Shown: positions 1 to 5,642 of the stretch, piece after piece
Layout: every line of letters begins with the position of its first letter
Position numbering within the stretch: position 1 is the stretch's first letter
Assembly (NCBI GenBank): GCA_943912265.1
Contig: CALTTS010000042.1
Coordinates: forward strand, 1-6,994
Source of the DNA: an uncultured Xanthomonas sp.
GTDB taxonomy: Bacteria; Pseudomonadota; Gammaproteobacteria; Xanthomonadales; Xanthomonadaceae
DNA length: 6,994 nucleotides
Direction of reading: 5' to 3'
Notes under the pieces: model-generated
The model's database searches: none
Seen by the model: only the letters and a program-made list of their open reading frames with translations
Told to the model about the DNA's origin: nothing
Position numbers and translations under genes: made by a program

Positions 1-2600
1 GCCAGTGCGGCGATGGCGGCGTGGGCGATGTAGTAGCGGTCCACCTCGAAGAAGCGGCGCAGGTTGGCGCGGGTGTCGCTGCGGCCGAAGCCGTCGGTGC
101 CCAGCACGGTGTAGTGGCCGGGGACGAAGGCGCGGATCTGGTCGGCAAAGGCGCGCACGTAGTCGGTGGCGGCAATGGCCGGGCCCTGGCGGCTTTCCAG
201 CAGTTCGGTCACGTAGGCCTTGCGTGGTTCGGCCTCGGGGTGCAGGCGGTTCCAGCGCTCGGCGTCGAAGCCGTCGCGGCGCAGCTCGTTGAAGCTGGGG
301 CAGCTCCAGATGTCGGCGGTGACGCCGAAATCCTTGTCCAGCAGTTCGGCCGCGGCGATGGCTTCGCGCAGGATGGTGCCGCTGCCCAGCAGTTGCACGC
401 GCAGCTCGCCCTTCTTGGGCTTGCCGGCGTCCTGCAGCAGGTACATGCCCTTGATGATGCCGGTCTCGGCGCCTTCCGGCATGGCCGGGTGGGCGTAGTT
501 CTCGTTCATCAGGGTGAGGTAGTAGTACTCGTCCACCTGGTCTTCCAGCATGGCCTTCATGCCGTGCTGCAGGATCACGGTGACCTCGTAGCCAAAGGTG
601 GGGTCGTAGCTGCGCACGTTGGGGATGCCGCCGGCGACGATCTGGCTGAAGCCGTCCTCGTGCTGCAGGCCTTCGCCGTTGAGCGTGGTGCGGCCGGCGG
701 TGCCGCCCAGCAGGAAGCCGCGGGTGCGCATGTCCGCCGCCTGCCAGGCGATGTCGCCCACGCGCTGGAAGCCGAACATCGAGTAGTAGATGTAGAACGG
801 CAGCATCGGCACGTCGCTGACCGAGTAGCTGGTGCCGGCGGCCATCCAGCTGGCGATGGCGCCCGGCTCGCTGATGCCCTGCTGCAGCACCTGGCCGGAT
901 TCCTCCTCGCGGTAGTACATCAGCTGGTCGGCATCCACCGGCTTGTACTTCTGCCCGAACGGGGCGTAGATGCCGATCTGGCGGAACATGCCTTCCATGC
1001 CGAAGGTGCGGGCCTCGTCGGCCACGATCGGCACCAGGTGCGGGCCCACCTGCTTGTCGCGCAGGGCGATGTTGAGCGTCTGCACGAAGGCCATGGTGGT
1101 GGAGTAGGTGCGCTCGCCGCTGTCCTTGAGCAGGCGCTCGTACTTGTCCAGGCCGGGCACGGCGAAGGTCTTGCTGGACTTGCGGCGGCGCGAGGGCAGG
1201 TAGCCGCCCAGCGCGGCGCGGCGCTCCTTGATGTACTGCACCTCCGGCGAGTTCTCGCCGGGGTGGAAGAACGGCACCTGCTCGGCGTCCTCGATCTGCT
1301 TGTCGCTCAGCGGGATGTTGAAGCGGTCGCGGAAGGTCTTGATGGCCTCGTTGTCCAGCTTCTTGGTCTGGTGGGTGGGGTTGAGCGACTCGCCGGCGCT
1401 GCCCATGCCGTAGCCCTTCACCGTCTTGGTGAGGATCACCGTGGGCATGCCCTTGGTGTTCACCGCCTGGTGGTAGGCGGCGTACACCTTGTGCGGGTCG
1501 TGGCCGCCGCGGTTGAGGCGCCAGATGTCGTCGTCGGACAGGCTGGCCACCATCGCGCGTGTCTCCGGGTACTTGCCGAAGAAATGCTCGCGCGTGTACG
1601 CGCCGCCGAAGGCCTTGCAGTTCTGGTACTCGCCGTCGACGGTTTCCATCATCAGCTTGCGCAGCACGCCGTCGGTGTCCTTGGCCAGGAGCGGGTCCCA
1701 GTACGAGCCCCAGATCAGCTTGATGACGTTCCAGCCGGCGCCGCGGAACACGCCTTCCAGCTCCTGGATGATCTTGCCGTTGCCGCGCACCGGGCCGTCC
1801 AGGCGCTGCAGGTTGCAGTTGACCACGAACACCAGGTTGTCCAGCCCTTCGCGGCCGGCCAGCGCGATGGCGCCCAGGCTTTCCGGCTCGTCGCTCTCGC
1901 CGTCGCCCATGAAGCACCACACCTTGCGGTCGGACGGTTCGATCAGGCCGCGGTGCTCCAGGTACTTCATGAACTGCGCCTGGTAGATCGCCGCCAGCGG
2001 GCCCAGGCCCATCGACACGGTGGGCGCCTGCCAGAAGTCCGGCATCAGCCACGGGTGCGGGTAGGAGGACAGGCCGTGGCCGTCCACTTCCATGCGGAAG
2101 CTGTCCAGCTGCGCCTCGCCGATGCGGCCTTCGAGGAAGGCGCGCGCGTAGATGCCCGGCGCGCTGTGGCCCTGGATGTAGAGCAGGTCGCCGGGGTGGT
2201 TTTCGCTCGGCGCGCGCCAGAAGTGGTTGAAGCCCACGTCGTACAGCGTGGCCGCCGAGGCGAAGCTGGCGATGTGGCCGCCCAGGTCGCCGGGCTTGCG
2301 GTTGGCGCGCACCACGGTGGCCATCGCGTTCCAGCGGATCAGCGAGCGGATCTTCCACTCGATGGCGGCATCGCCCGGGCTCTTGGCCTCGTTCTGCGGG
2401 CTGATGGTGTTGACGTACTCGGTGGTGGGCGAGAACGGCAGGTAGGCGCCGGAGCGGCGGGTCAGCCCGACCATGCCCTCGAGCAGCTGATGGGCGCGCT
2501 CGGCGCCTTCGGCGTCGATCACCGCCTTCAGCGATTCGTTCCACTCGCGGGTTTCGGCGGGGTTCGGATCGTTGTCGAGGACGTCGTTCAACCAGTTCAT
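1..2600 (-). CDS. aceE: Pyruvate dehydrogenase E1 component, homodimeric type (3' end outside window)
   Basis: E1 subunit of the cytoplasmic pyruvate dehydrogenase complex. It uses thiamine diphosphate (ThDP) to decarboxylate pyruvate and acetylates the lipoyl groups of E2 (AceF), feeding acetyl-CoA to the TCA cycle. Read on the minus strand, 866 codons are present, beginning MNWLNDVLDNDPNPAETREW. The ThDP/Mg motif starts at GDGES (residues 232-236) and closes at NCN (261-263). Other AceE landmarks are GGHIASF (His109), YIQGHSAPG (His145), GGHDPHKVY (365-373), DEARTFGMEG (528-537), GLQHEDG (644-650) and LGTDGFGRSD (833-842). E. coli AceE has 887 residues, and by recalled alignment about 30-35 C-terminal residues lie beyond the left edge. 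The ATG at 2600 is preceded by GGGAG with a short 4-nt gap and matches the usual family N-terminus. No frameshift is seen. It is transcribed divergently from the PadR operon. The long open frame on the opposite strand is a codon-bias shadow. Confidence 0.97.
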   Translation of the reverse strand, partial: MNWLNDVLDNDPNPAETREWNESLKAVIDAEGAERAHQLLEGMVGLTRRSGAYLPFSPTTEYVNTISPQNEAKSPGDAAIEWKIRSLIRWNAMATVVRANRKPGDLGGHIASFASAATLYDVGFNHFWRAPSENHPGDLLYIQGHSAPGIYARAFLEGRIGEAQLDSFRMEVDGHGLSSYPHPWLMPDFWQAPTVSMGLGPLAAIYQAQFMKYLEHRGLIEPSDRKVWCFMGDGESDEPESLGAIALAGREGLDNLVFVVNCNLQRLDGPVRGNGKIIQELEGVFRGAGWNVIKLIWGSYWDPLLAKDTDGVLRKLMMETVDGEYQNCKAFGGAYTREHFFGKYPETRAMVASLSDDDIWRLNRGGHDPHKVYAAYHQAVNTKGMPTVILTKTVKGYGMGSAGESLNPTHQTKKLDNEAIKTFRDRFNIPLSDKQIEDAEQVPFFHPGENSPEVQYIKERRAALGGYLPSRRRKSSKTFAVPGLDKYERLLKDSGERTYSTTMAFVQTLNIALRDKQVGPHLVPIVADEARTFGMEGMFRQIGIYAPFGQKYKPVDADQLMYYREEESGQVLQQGISEPGAIASWMAAGTSYSVSDVPMLPFYIYYSMFGFQRVGDIAWQAADMRTRGFLLGGTAGRTTLNGEGLQHEDGFSQIVAGGIPNVRSYDPTFGYEVTVILQHGMKAMLEDQVDEYYYLTLMNENYAHPAMPEGAETGIIKGMYLLQDAGKPKKGELRVQLLGSGTILREAIAAAELLDKDFGVTADIWSCPSFNELRRDGFDAERWNRLHPEAEPRKAYVTELLESRQGPAIAATDYVRAFADQIRAFVPGHYTVLGTDGFGRSDTRANLRRFFEVDRYYIAHAAIAAL

Positions 2601-2700
2601 ATCGCTCCCAGAGCCGCCATTCGGCGCAATCGTTTACAAGAAGGCCCGAGTTTAGCGCAGGCATCCGCCGCATTACTTCGCTACGCATGCGTATGGCGGA
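2601..2700 (-). promoter_or_regulatory. aceE upstream region with 12-bp palindrome inside a longer inverted repeat
   Basis: Seen: a perfect 12-bp palindrome TACGCATGCGTA at 2682-2693. It lies inside an outer inverted repeat, TCCGCC at 2664-2669 and GGCGGA at 2695-2700. A possible minus-strand -10 box, TAAACT, is the complement of 2649-2654, about 50 nt from the aceE start; no good -35 was found at the right distance. The ribosome binding site GGGAG is the complement of 2605-2609. Inference: the palindrome sits just upstream of where a promoter would lie and could bind a dimeric regulator of pyruvate dehydrogenase. I cannot name the regulator; the sequence is not a PdhR site that I recognise. 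Confidence 0.35.
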
Positions 2701-2752
2701 ATGGTCCGACCGAAAGCGCCTGAACCGCAGGCATGCCGGCGTGTCGACGGGT

Positions 2753-2781
2753 TTGTGCACTGGCCGAAACAGATATATCTT
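2753..2781 (+). promoter_or_regulatory. Candidate promoter of the PadR/mini-Fur/SIP operon
   Basis: A possible -35 TTGTGC (2753-2758) and -10 TATCTT (2776-2781) are separated by 17 nt, and transcription would begin near 2788. The -10 lies within the left arm of the inverted repeat at 2772-2802, so a repressor bound there would block the polymerase. The match to consensus is modest (3 of 6 and 4 of 6), and other -10 choices such as GACAAT at 2786-2791 are possible. Confidence 0.35.
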
Positions 2782-2802
2782 CTAGGACAATGAAGATATA
2801 TC
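2771..2802 (+). promoter_or_regulatory. Probable PadR/YqjI-type operator: 11-bp inverted repeat with 9-nt spacer
   Basis: The left arm GATATATCTTC (2772-2782) and right arm GAAGATATATC (2792-2802) are exact reverse complements around the 9-nt spacer TAGGACAAT. Each arm contains the self-palindromic 8-mer GATATATC; the left one extends to AGATATATCT (2771-2780). The two box centres are 23 bp apart, roughly two helical turns, which would suit two dimers on one face of the DNA. The AT-rich block stands out in a GC-rich genome. It ends 13 nt before the ATG of the PadR gene. PadR family repressors commonly bind inverted repeats in their own promoters, and E. coli YqjI represses both itself and yqjH. 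Assignment to this PadR protein is inferred from position. Confidence 0.65.
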
Positions 2803-2815
2803 GAAAAGGTGAATC

Positions 2816-3361
2816 ATGAGACTGTTTTCCGAAGGCATGGGCCGGGGCCGCGGCCGTCGTGGCGAACACGAGGGCCGGCGCGAGGGCGGGCACGAACGCT
2901 CGGGGCGGATGCTCGGGCGCGGCGACCTGCGCTGGCTGCTGCTGGCGCAGATCGCCGAGGCGCCGTGTCACGGCTACGAGCTGATCCGCCGCGTCAGCGA
3001 GCTGTTCGCCGGCCACTACGCGCCCAGCGCGGGCGTGGTGTACCCGGCGCTGGCGCAGCTGGAAGCCGATGGCTGGGTGGTGTCGGACAGCGACGGCGAG
3101 CGCCGCCAGTACCGGCTCACGCCGGCGGGGCAGGCCGAGGTGGCCGCGCAGCGCGAGCGCATCGACGAGGCATTGCTGCGCACCCGGCACCGCGCCCGCG
3201 AAGTGGTAAAGGCCAGCCTGCCGGCACCGGTGCGCGATGCGCTGCGCCGGGTCAAGCGCGGCCTGGCGCTGCGCCACGGCCGCTGGACCGACGAGAACGC
3301 GGCCCGCGTGGCCGAGGCGCTGGAGCGTGTCGCCGACGCGCTGGAACGCACCGATGAGTGA
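2816..3361 (+). CDS. PadR-family transcriptional repressor, YqjI-like (probable metal/iron-responsive)
   Basis: A 181-residue DNA-binding regulator. The N-terminal 34 residues are rich in Gly, Arg, Glu and His (for example GRGRGRRGEHEG, with His18 and His26). The PadR winged helix follows: LRWLLLAQIAEAPCHGYELI (38-57), then the family signature SAGVVYPALAQLEADGWV (71-88) and the wing DGERRQYRLT (93-102). A Glu/Arg-rich C-terminal helical region (108-181) probably dimerises. In E. coli YqjI, a nickel/iron-responsive repressor of the siderophore reductase gene yqjH, a longer His/Cys-rich N-terminus precedes the same domain. Here that tail has lost most His and all Cys, so metal sensing may be weaker or use other residues such as Cys51 and His52. 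The start at 2816 has AAGGTGA upstream (2806-2812) and follows an inverted repeat that likely serves as its own operator. The gene overlaps the next by 8 nt and heads an operon ending in a YqjH-like reductase, which supports the YqjI assignment. Confidence 0.88.
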   Translation: MRLFSEGMGRGRGRRGEHEGRREGGHERSGRMLGRGDLRWLLLAQIAEAPCHGYELIRRVSELFAGHYAPSAGVVYPALAQLEADGWVVSDSDGERRQYRLTPAGQAEVAAQRERIDEALLRTRHRAREVVKASLPAPVRDALRRVKRGLALRHGRWTDENAARVAEALERVADALERTDE

Positions 3362-3743
3362 CGACGAGGACGATGCCGGCCTCCGCCGCGGCTGGCTGGC
3401 CGCGCGCGGGCTGCGCGCCACCCGGCCGCGGCTGGCGGTGCTGGCCGAACTGGCCGCCGCCGACCAGGCGCTGGACGCGGTGAGCCTGCATCGCCGCGTC
3501 GGCCGCCGCGACCCGCGCATCCGCCTGCCGGCCGTGTACCGCACCCTGCGCGAATTCGCGCGCGGCGGCGGCGTGCGGGCATGCGCGGTGCCGCGCGGCC
3601 GCATGGCCTGGCGGCTGGCCGCGCCGTTGTCGCCGCCCTCCCTCCCCTCTTCCCCGACCGTGCTCGACCGGCTCGCCGAACAGGCCGCGCGCCTCGGCTA
3701 CCGGCTGGTGCCGGCCGCTTCCATCCGACAGGACACCCCATGA
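3354..3743 (+). CDS. Small Fur-like winged-helix protein lacking the metal-binding segment
   Basis: A 129-residue protein. Residues 14-76 follow the Fur DNA-binding domain: LAARGLRATRPRLAVLAELA, then a helix with SLHRRV, then the recognition helix LPAVYRTLREFARGGGV (59-74) and a short wing ending AWRLAAPL (85-92). In Fur/Zur/PerR the next part is a His-rich stretch ending in a Cys, which together with C-terminal Cys residues binds metal. Here it is replaced by a Pro/Ser linker (PLSPPSLPSSPT, 91-102), after which a Fur-like last helix, TVLDRLAEQAARLGYRLV (102-119), resumes. The whole protein has one His (46) and one Cys (77), so classical Fur metal sites are absent. Fur proteins are usually about 130-160 residues. 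I chose ATG 3354 because it overlaps the PadR stop in ATGAGTGA and leaves a plausible acidic N-terminus (MSDDEDD); the frame stays open upstream to 3237 but that part is unlike Fur. The end overlaps the next start by 4 nt. Inferred role: metal-independent DNA-binding partner or co-regulator of the iron operon. Confidence 0.78.
   Translation: MSDDEDDAGLRRGWLAARGLRATRPRLAVLAELAAADQALDAVSLHRRVGRRDPRIRLPAVYRTLREFARGGGVRACAVPRGRMAWRLAAPLSPPSLPSSPTVLDRLAEQAARLGYRLVPAASIRQDTP
3636..3655 (-). other. Canonical G-quadruplex motif on the minus strand inside the mini-Fur gene
   Basis: The plus strand has four C-runs, of 3, 3, 4 and 4 bases, separated by T, T and TCTT. The minus strand therefore reads G4-AAGA-G4-A-G3-A-G3, which satisfies the G3+N1-7 rule for an intramolecular quadruplex. 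It encodes residues 95-101, the Pro/Ser linker that stands where Fur's metal-binding segment would be. The G-rich strand is the template strand for the operon. Confidence 0.6.
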
Positions 3744-4585
3744 ACCCGCACGACAGCAAGCTCAACGACGGCAGGCCCTACGACAGCAGGCCCCATGACA
3801 ACCGGCGCGTGCGCCACGACCTGCGCTTCCGCATGCTGACCGTGCTGCGCAGCGAAACCGTCAGCCCGCACATGCGCCGCATCGTGCTCGGCGGCGAGGA
3901 CCTGGCCGGCTTTGCCAGCCCGGCGCCGGACGACCACGTCAGGCTGTTCTTCGCCAATGCCGAGGGGCGGTTCGTGCTGCCGACGATGACGCCGGAAGGC
4001 CCGCGCCATCCGCAGGGCGCCCTGCCGTCGCCGGCGCGCGACTACACGCCGCGCGCGTTCGATGCGCAGGCCGGCGAACTGGCCATCGACTTCGTGCTGC
4101 ATGGCGAGGGCGTCGCCGGCGAATGGGCGCGCCACGCGCGGCCGGGCGACGTGCTGGGCGTGGGCGGGCCGCGCGGCTCGCATCTGGTGGCCGAGGACTA
4201 CGCGCACCTGCTGCTGGTCGGCGACGAGACTGCGCTGCCGGCCATCGCCCGCTGGCTGGAGGAGATGCCGGCGCACTGGACGGCCGACGTGTTCGTGGAG
4301 ATCCCCGAGCAGGCCGACCGCCAGCCGCTGGCGGTGCGCGAAGGCGTGGACCTGCGCTGGCTGGAGCGCAACGGCGTGCCGGCCGCGGCCAGTGCGCTGC
4401 TGGAGGAAAGCCTGCGCGACTGGGAACCGCCGGAGGGCGACACCTACGCCTGGATCGCCTGCGAATCGCGGCGCGCGCGGCTGATGCGCAAGTTCGTCCA
4501 AGGCCACCTCGGCATCGCCGCCGCCGACATCCGCGCCACCGGCTACTGGAAGGCCGGCCCGGATGCGGACGACGACGAGGAATGA
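3740..4585 (+). CDS. Siderophore-interacting FAD-binding protein, YqjH-like ferric-siderophore reductase
   Basis: A 281-residue cytoplasmic flavoprotein of the siderophore-interacting protein (SIP/ViuB) family, which uses NAD(P)H and FAD to reduce ferric siderophores and release iron. The FAD-binding beta-barrel covers about residues 28-150, with the flavin signature RDYTPR (100-105) and the loop GVGGPRGSHLV (140-150). The NAD(P)H-binding half begins LLLVGDETALPAIARWLEEM (157-176) and ends with WIACESRRARLMRKFV (238-253) and the family's GYWKAG (268-273). No signal peptide or membrane segment is seen. The ATG at 3740 overlaps the previous stop (ATGA) and has AGGA 6 nt upstream; the open frame back to 3581 reads through the mini-Fur gene and is not used. 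Residues 5-24 are a five-residue repeat (DSKLN, DGRPY, DSRPH, DNRRV) that I do not know from YqjH and that lies before the conserved domain. The C-terminus is very acidic (DADDDEE). It is the last gene of the operon. Confidence 0.93.
   Translation: MNPHDSKLNDGRPYDSRPHDNRRVRHDLRFRMLTVLRSETVSPHMRRIVLGGEDLAGFASPAPDDHVRLFFANAEGRFVLPTMTPEGPRHPQGALPSPARDYTPRAFDAQAGELAIDFVLHGEGVAGEWARHARPGDVLGVGGPRGSHLVAEDYAHLLLVGDETALPAIARWLEEMPAHWTADVFVEIPEQADRQPLAVREGVDLRWLERNGVPAAASALLEESLRDWEPPEGDTYAWIACESRRARLMRKFVQGHLGIAAADIRATGYWKAGPDADDDEE
3751..3810 (+). repeat. Four imperfect 15-bp tandem repeats at the start of the SIP gene
   Basis: Units at 3751-3765, 3766-3780, 3781-3795 and 3796-3810 follow the pattern CGACRGCARGCCCNA. 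Units 2 and 3 differ at two positions, while units 1 and 4 are more diverged. The 15-bp length keeps frame, so each unit encodes five residues (DSKLN, DGRPY, DSRPH, DNRRV). Confidence 0.75.
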
Positions 4586-4610
4586 ACCGCGCGCGGCGAC
4601 CTGGCGCGGT
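4586..4610. terminator. GC-rich hairpin between convergent genes, possible terminator
   Basis: ACCGCGC (4586-4592) and GCGCGGT (4604-4610) form a 7-bp stem with an 11-nt loop directly after the SIP stop codon. It lies in the 42-bp gap between the convergent SIP and LysR genes, where a shared terminator would be expected. There is no T-run on either side, so this is only a weak candidate for intrinsic termination. Confidence 0.35.
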
Positions 4611-4627
4611 GGTGCGGGACGCCGCGG

Positions 4628-5545
4628 TCAGCGGTCCGGCGCGGCCGGTGCGGCCGGTGCGGCGGTCAGGCATTCGCCCAGATAGTCGAGGAAGCAGGCG
4701 ATGCGCGCCGCCAGCGCGGTGTTGCGGTAGTACACCGCGTTGATCGGCTGCGGCACCGGCACGGTGTCGCGCACCAGCAGCGGCACCAGCGCGCCGGCGG
4801 CGATGTCGGCGGCGGTCATGAAATCGGACAGGCAGGCGATGCCCTGGCCGGCCAGCGCCAGCTGGCGCTGGGTCTCGCCGCTGGAGGACGCCACCGTGGG
4901 CGCGACGTGCAGCAGGCCGCCGTCGCCCGTGCGCAGCGGCCATTCGTTGAGGGTGTCGGGCCGGTTGAAGCCGATCAGCGCATGCCCGGCCAGATCGGCC
5001 GGCCTGCGCGGCTTGCCGCGGGCCTGCAGATAGGCCGGGCTGGCGACCAGCTGCCGCCGGGTGCTGCCCAGCGGGCGCGCGTGCAGGGTGGAATCGCGCA
5101 GCGGGCCGATGCGGATGGCCACGTCGGTGCGGTGCTCGATCAGGTCGACGATGCCCTCGTTGCTGTCCAGTTCCAGTTCGATGCGCGGGCAGCGCGCGAG
5201 GAAGCCGCCGATGCGCGGCACCACCACGTGCAGCATGAACGGCGTGGCCGCATCCACGCGCAGGCGCCCGGCCGGCTGTTCGCGGCGGATCGCCATCTGC
5301 TCCTCGGCCGCGTCCACCGCGGCGACGATGGCGCGCGCGCGTTCGAGGAACAGCCGGCCCTCCTCGCTCAGTTCCAGCCGGCGCGTGGTGCGGCGGAGCA
5401 GGGTGGTGCCGAGCTTTTCCTCCAGCCGCGCCAGGCTGCGGCTGATGCCGGACACGGTGAGGCCGAGGCGGCCGGCGGCGCCGGTGATCGAGCCGGCATC
5501 GACCACGGCGATGAAGGCCTGATATTCGTCGAGGGTGGTCTGCAT
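4628..5545 (-). CDS. LysR-family transcriptional regulator, YafC-like
   Basis: A 305-residue LysR-type regulator. The N-terminal helix-turn-helix covers about residues 5-64 (YQAFIAVVDAGSITGAAGRL, then VSGISRSLARLEEKLGTTLL and RRTTRRLELSEEG). The effector-binding domain follows from about residue 90. It contains segments close to those I recall from E. coli YafC: RVDAATPFMLHVVVPRI (96-112), DVAIRIGPLRDSTLHARPL (141-159), SSGETQRQLALAGQGIACLS (221-240) and INAVYYRNTALAARI (268-282). The C-terminus ends in a short Ala/Pro repeat (APAAPAAP) encoded by 9-bp repeats at 4641-4666. I placed the start at ATG 5545, where the LysR alignment begins; the frame is open back to 5887, but that part lies antisense to the MFS gene. 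No good Shine-Dalgarno is seen before 5545. It is divergent from the MFS exporter across 97 bp, the usual layout for a LysR protein and its target. In E. coli, yafC sits beside dkgB, and a dkgB start is found just past the exporter here. Confidence 0.93.
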   Translation of the reverse strand: MQTTLDEYQAFIAVVDAGSITGAAGRLGLTVSGISRSLARLEEKLGTTLLRRTTRRLELSEEGRLFLERARAIVAAVDAAEEQMAIRREQPAGRLRVDAATPFMLHVVVPRIGGFLARCPRIELELDSNEGIVDLIEHRTDVAIRIGPLRDSTLHARPLGSTRRQLVASPAYLQARGKPRRPADLAGHALIGFNRPDTLNEWPLRTGDGGLLHVAPTVASSSGETQRQLALAGQGIACLSDFMTAADIAAGALVPLLVRDTVPVPQPINAVYYRNTALAARIACFLDYLGECLTAAPAAPAAPDR

Positions 5546-5642
5546 TGTTGAATTGATATCAAGGGTGATTGGCTGATACACGGCTTTTTCGGCAAATGCA
5601 AAGTGCCGAGACTGGCGCCCTTCCTTTCCTGCGGAGGGCGCC
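5546..5642. promoter_or_regulatory. Divergent LysR/MFS promoter region with candidate LysR box
   Basis: The 97-bp intergenic region contains the dyad TGAATTGATATCA (5549-5561), which fits the LysR T-N11-A pattern with TGA/TCA ends, overlapping the 10-bp palindrome TTGATATCAA (5553-5562). A possible plus-strand promoter for the exporter has -35 TTGATA (5553-5558), a 16-nt spacer and a weak -10 GATACA (5575-5580). The ribosome binding site GGAGG (5633-5637) lies 5 nt before the exporter ATG. The dyad lies close to the LysR start, so binding would probably also autoregulate that gene. Binding by this LysR protein is inferred from position. Confidence 0.5.

Noticed and set aside
21..2723. A 900-codon open frame on the plus strand opposite aceE
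   Set aside because: aceE on the minus strand is certain from its motifs. GC-biased third codon positions remove stops from the antisense frame, and the translated product is low-complexity Ala/Val/His/Gln with no recognisable domain.
3237..3353. Upstream extension of the mini-Fur protein by 39 codons
   Set aside because: It lies inside the PadR gene in another frame, and its Ala/Arg/Trp-rich composition is typical of an out-of-frame shadow. The ATG at 3354 gives a Fur-like N-terminus.
2681..3604. A 307-codon minus-strand open frame opposite the PadR and mini-Fur genes
   Set aside because: It overlaps two genes with recognisable domains, has no domain itself, and reads through the probable operator.
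3722..3733. Shared 12-mer CATCCGACAGGA before the SIP start and before dkgB (6884-6895)
   Set aside because: Half of it is a Shine-Dalgarno-like sequence placed near both starts, and a single 12-bp match at two such sites in one strand is not enough to claim a shared element.
3581..3739. Upstream extension of the siderophore-interacting protein by 53 codons
   Set aside because: This part overlaps the mini-Fur gene in another frame, has no SIP similarity, and the ATG at 3740 has a ribosome binding site and the ATGA overlap.
5633..5637. Riboswitch or leader peptide before the MFS gene
   Set aside because: The leader is short, with no conserved RNA fold or small coding frame that I can see, just an ordinary ribosome binding site.
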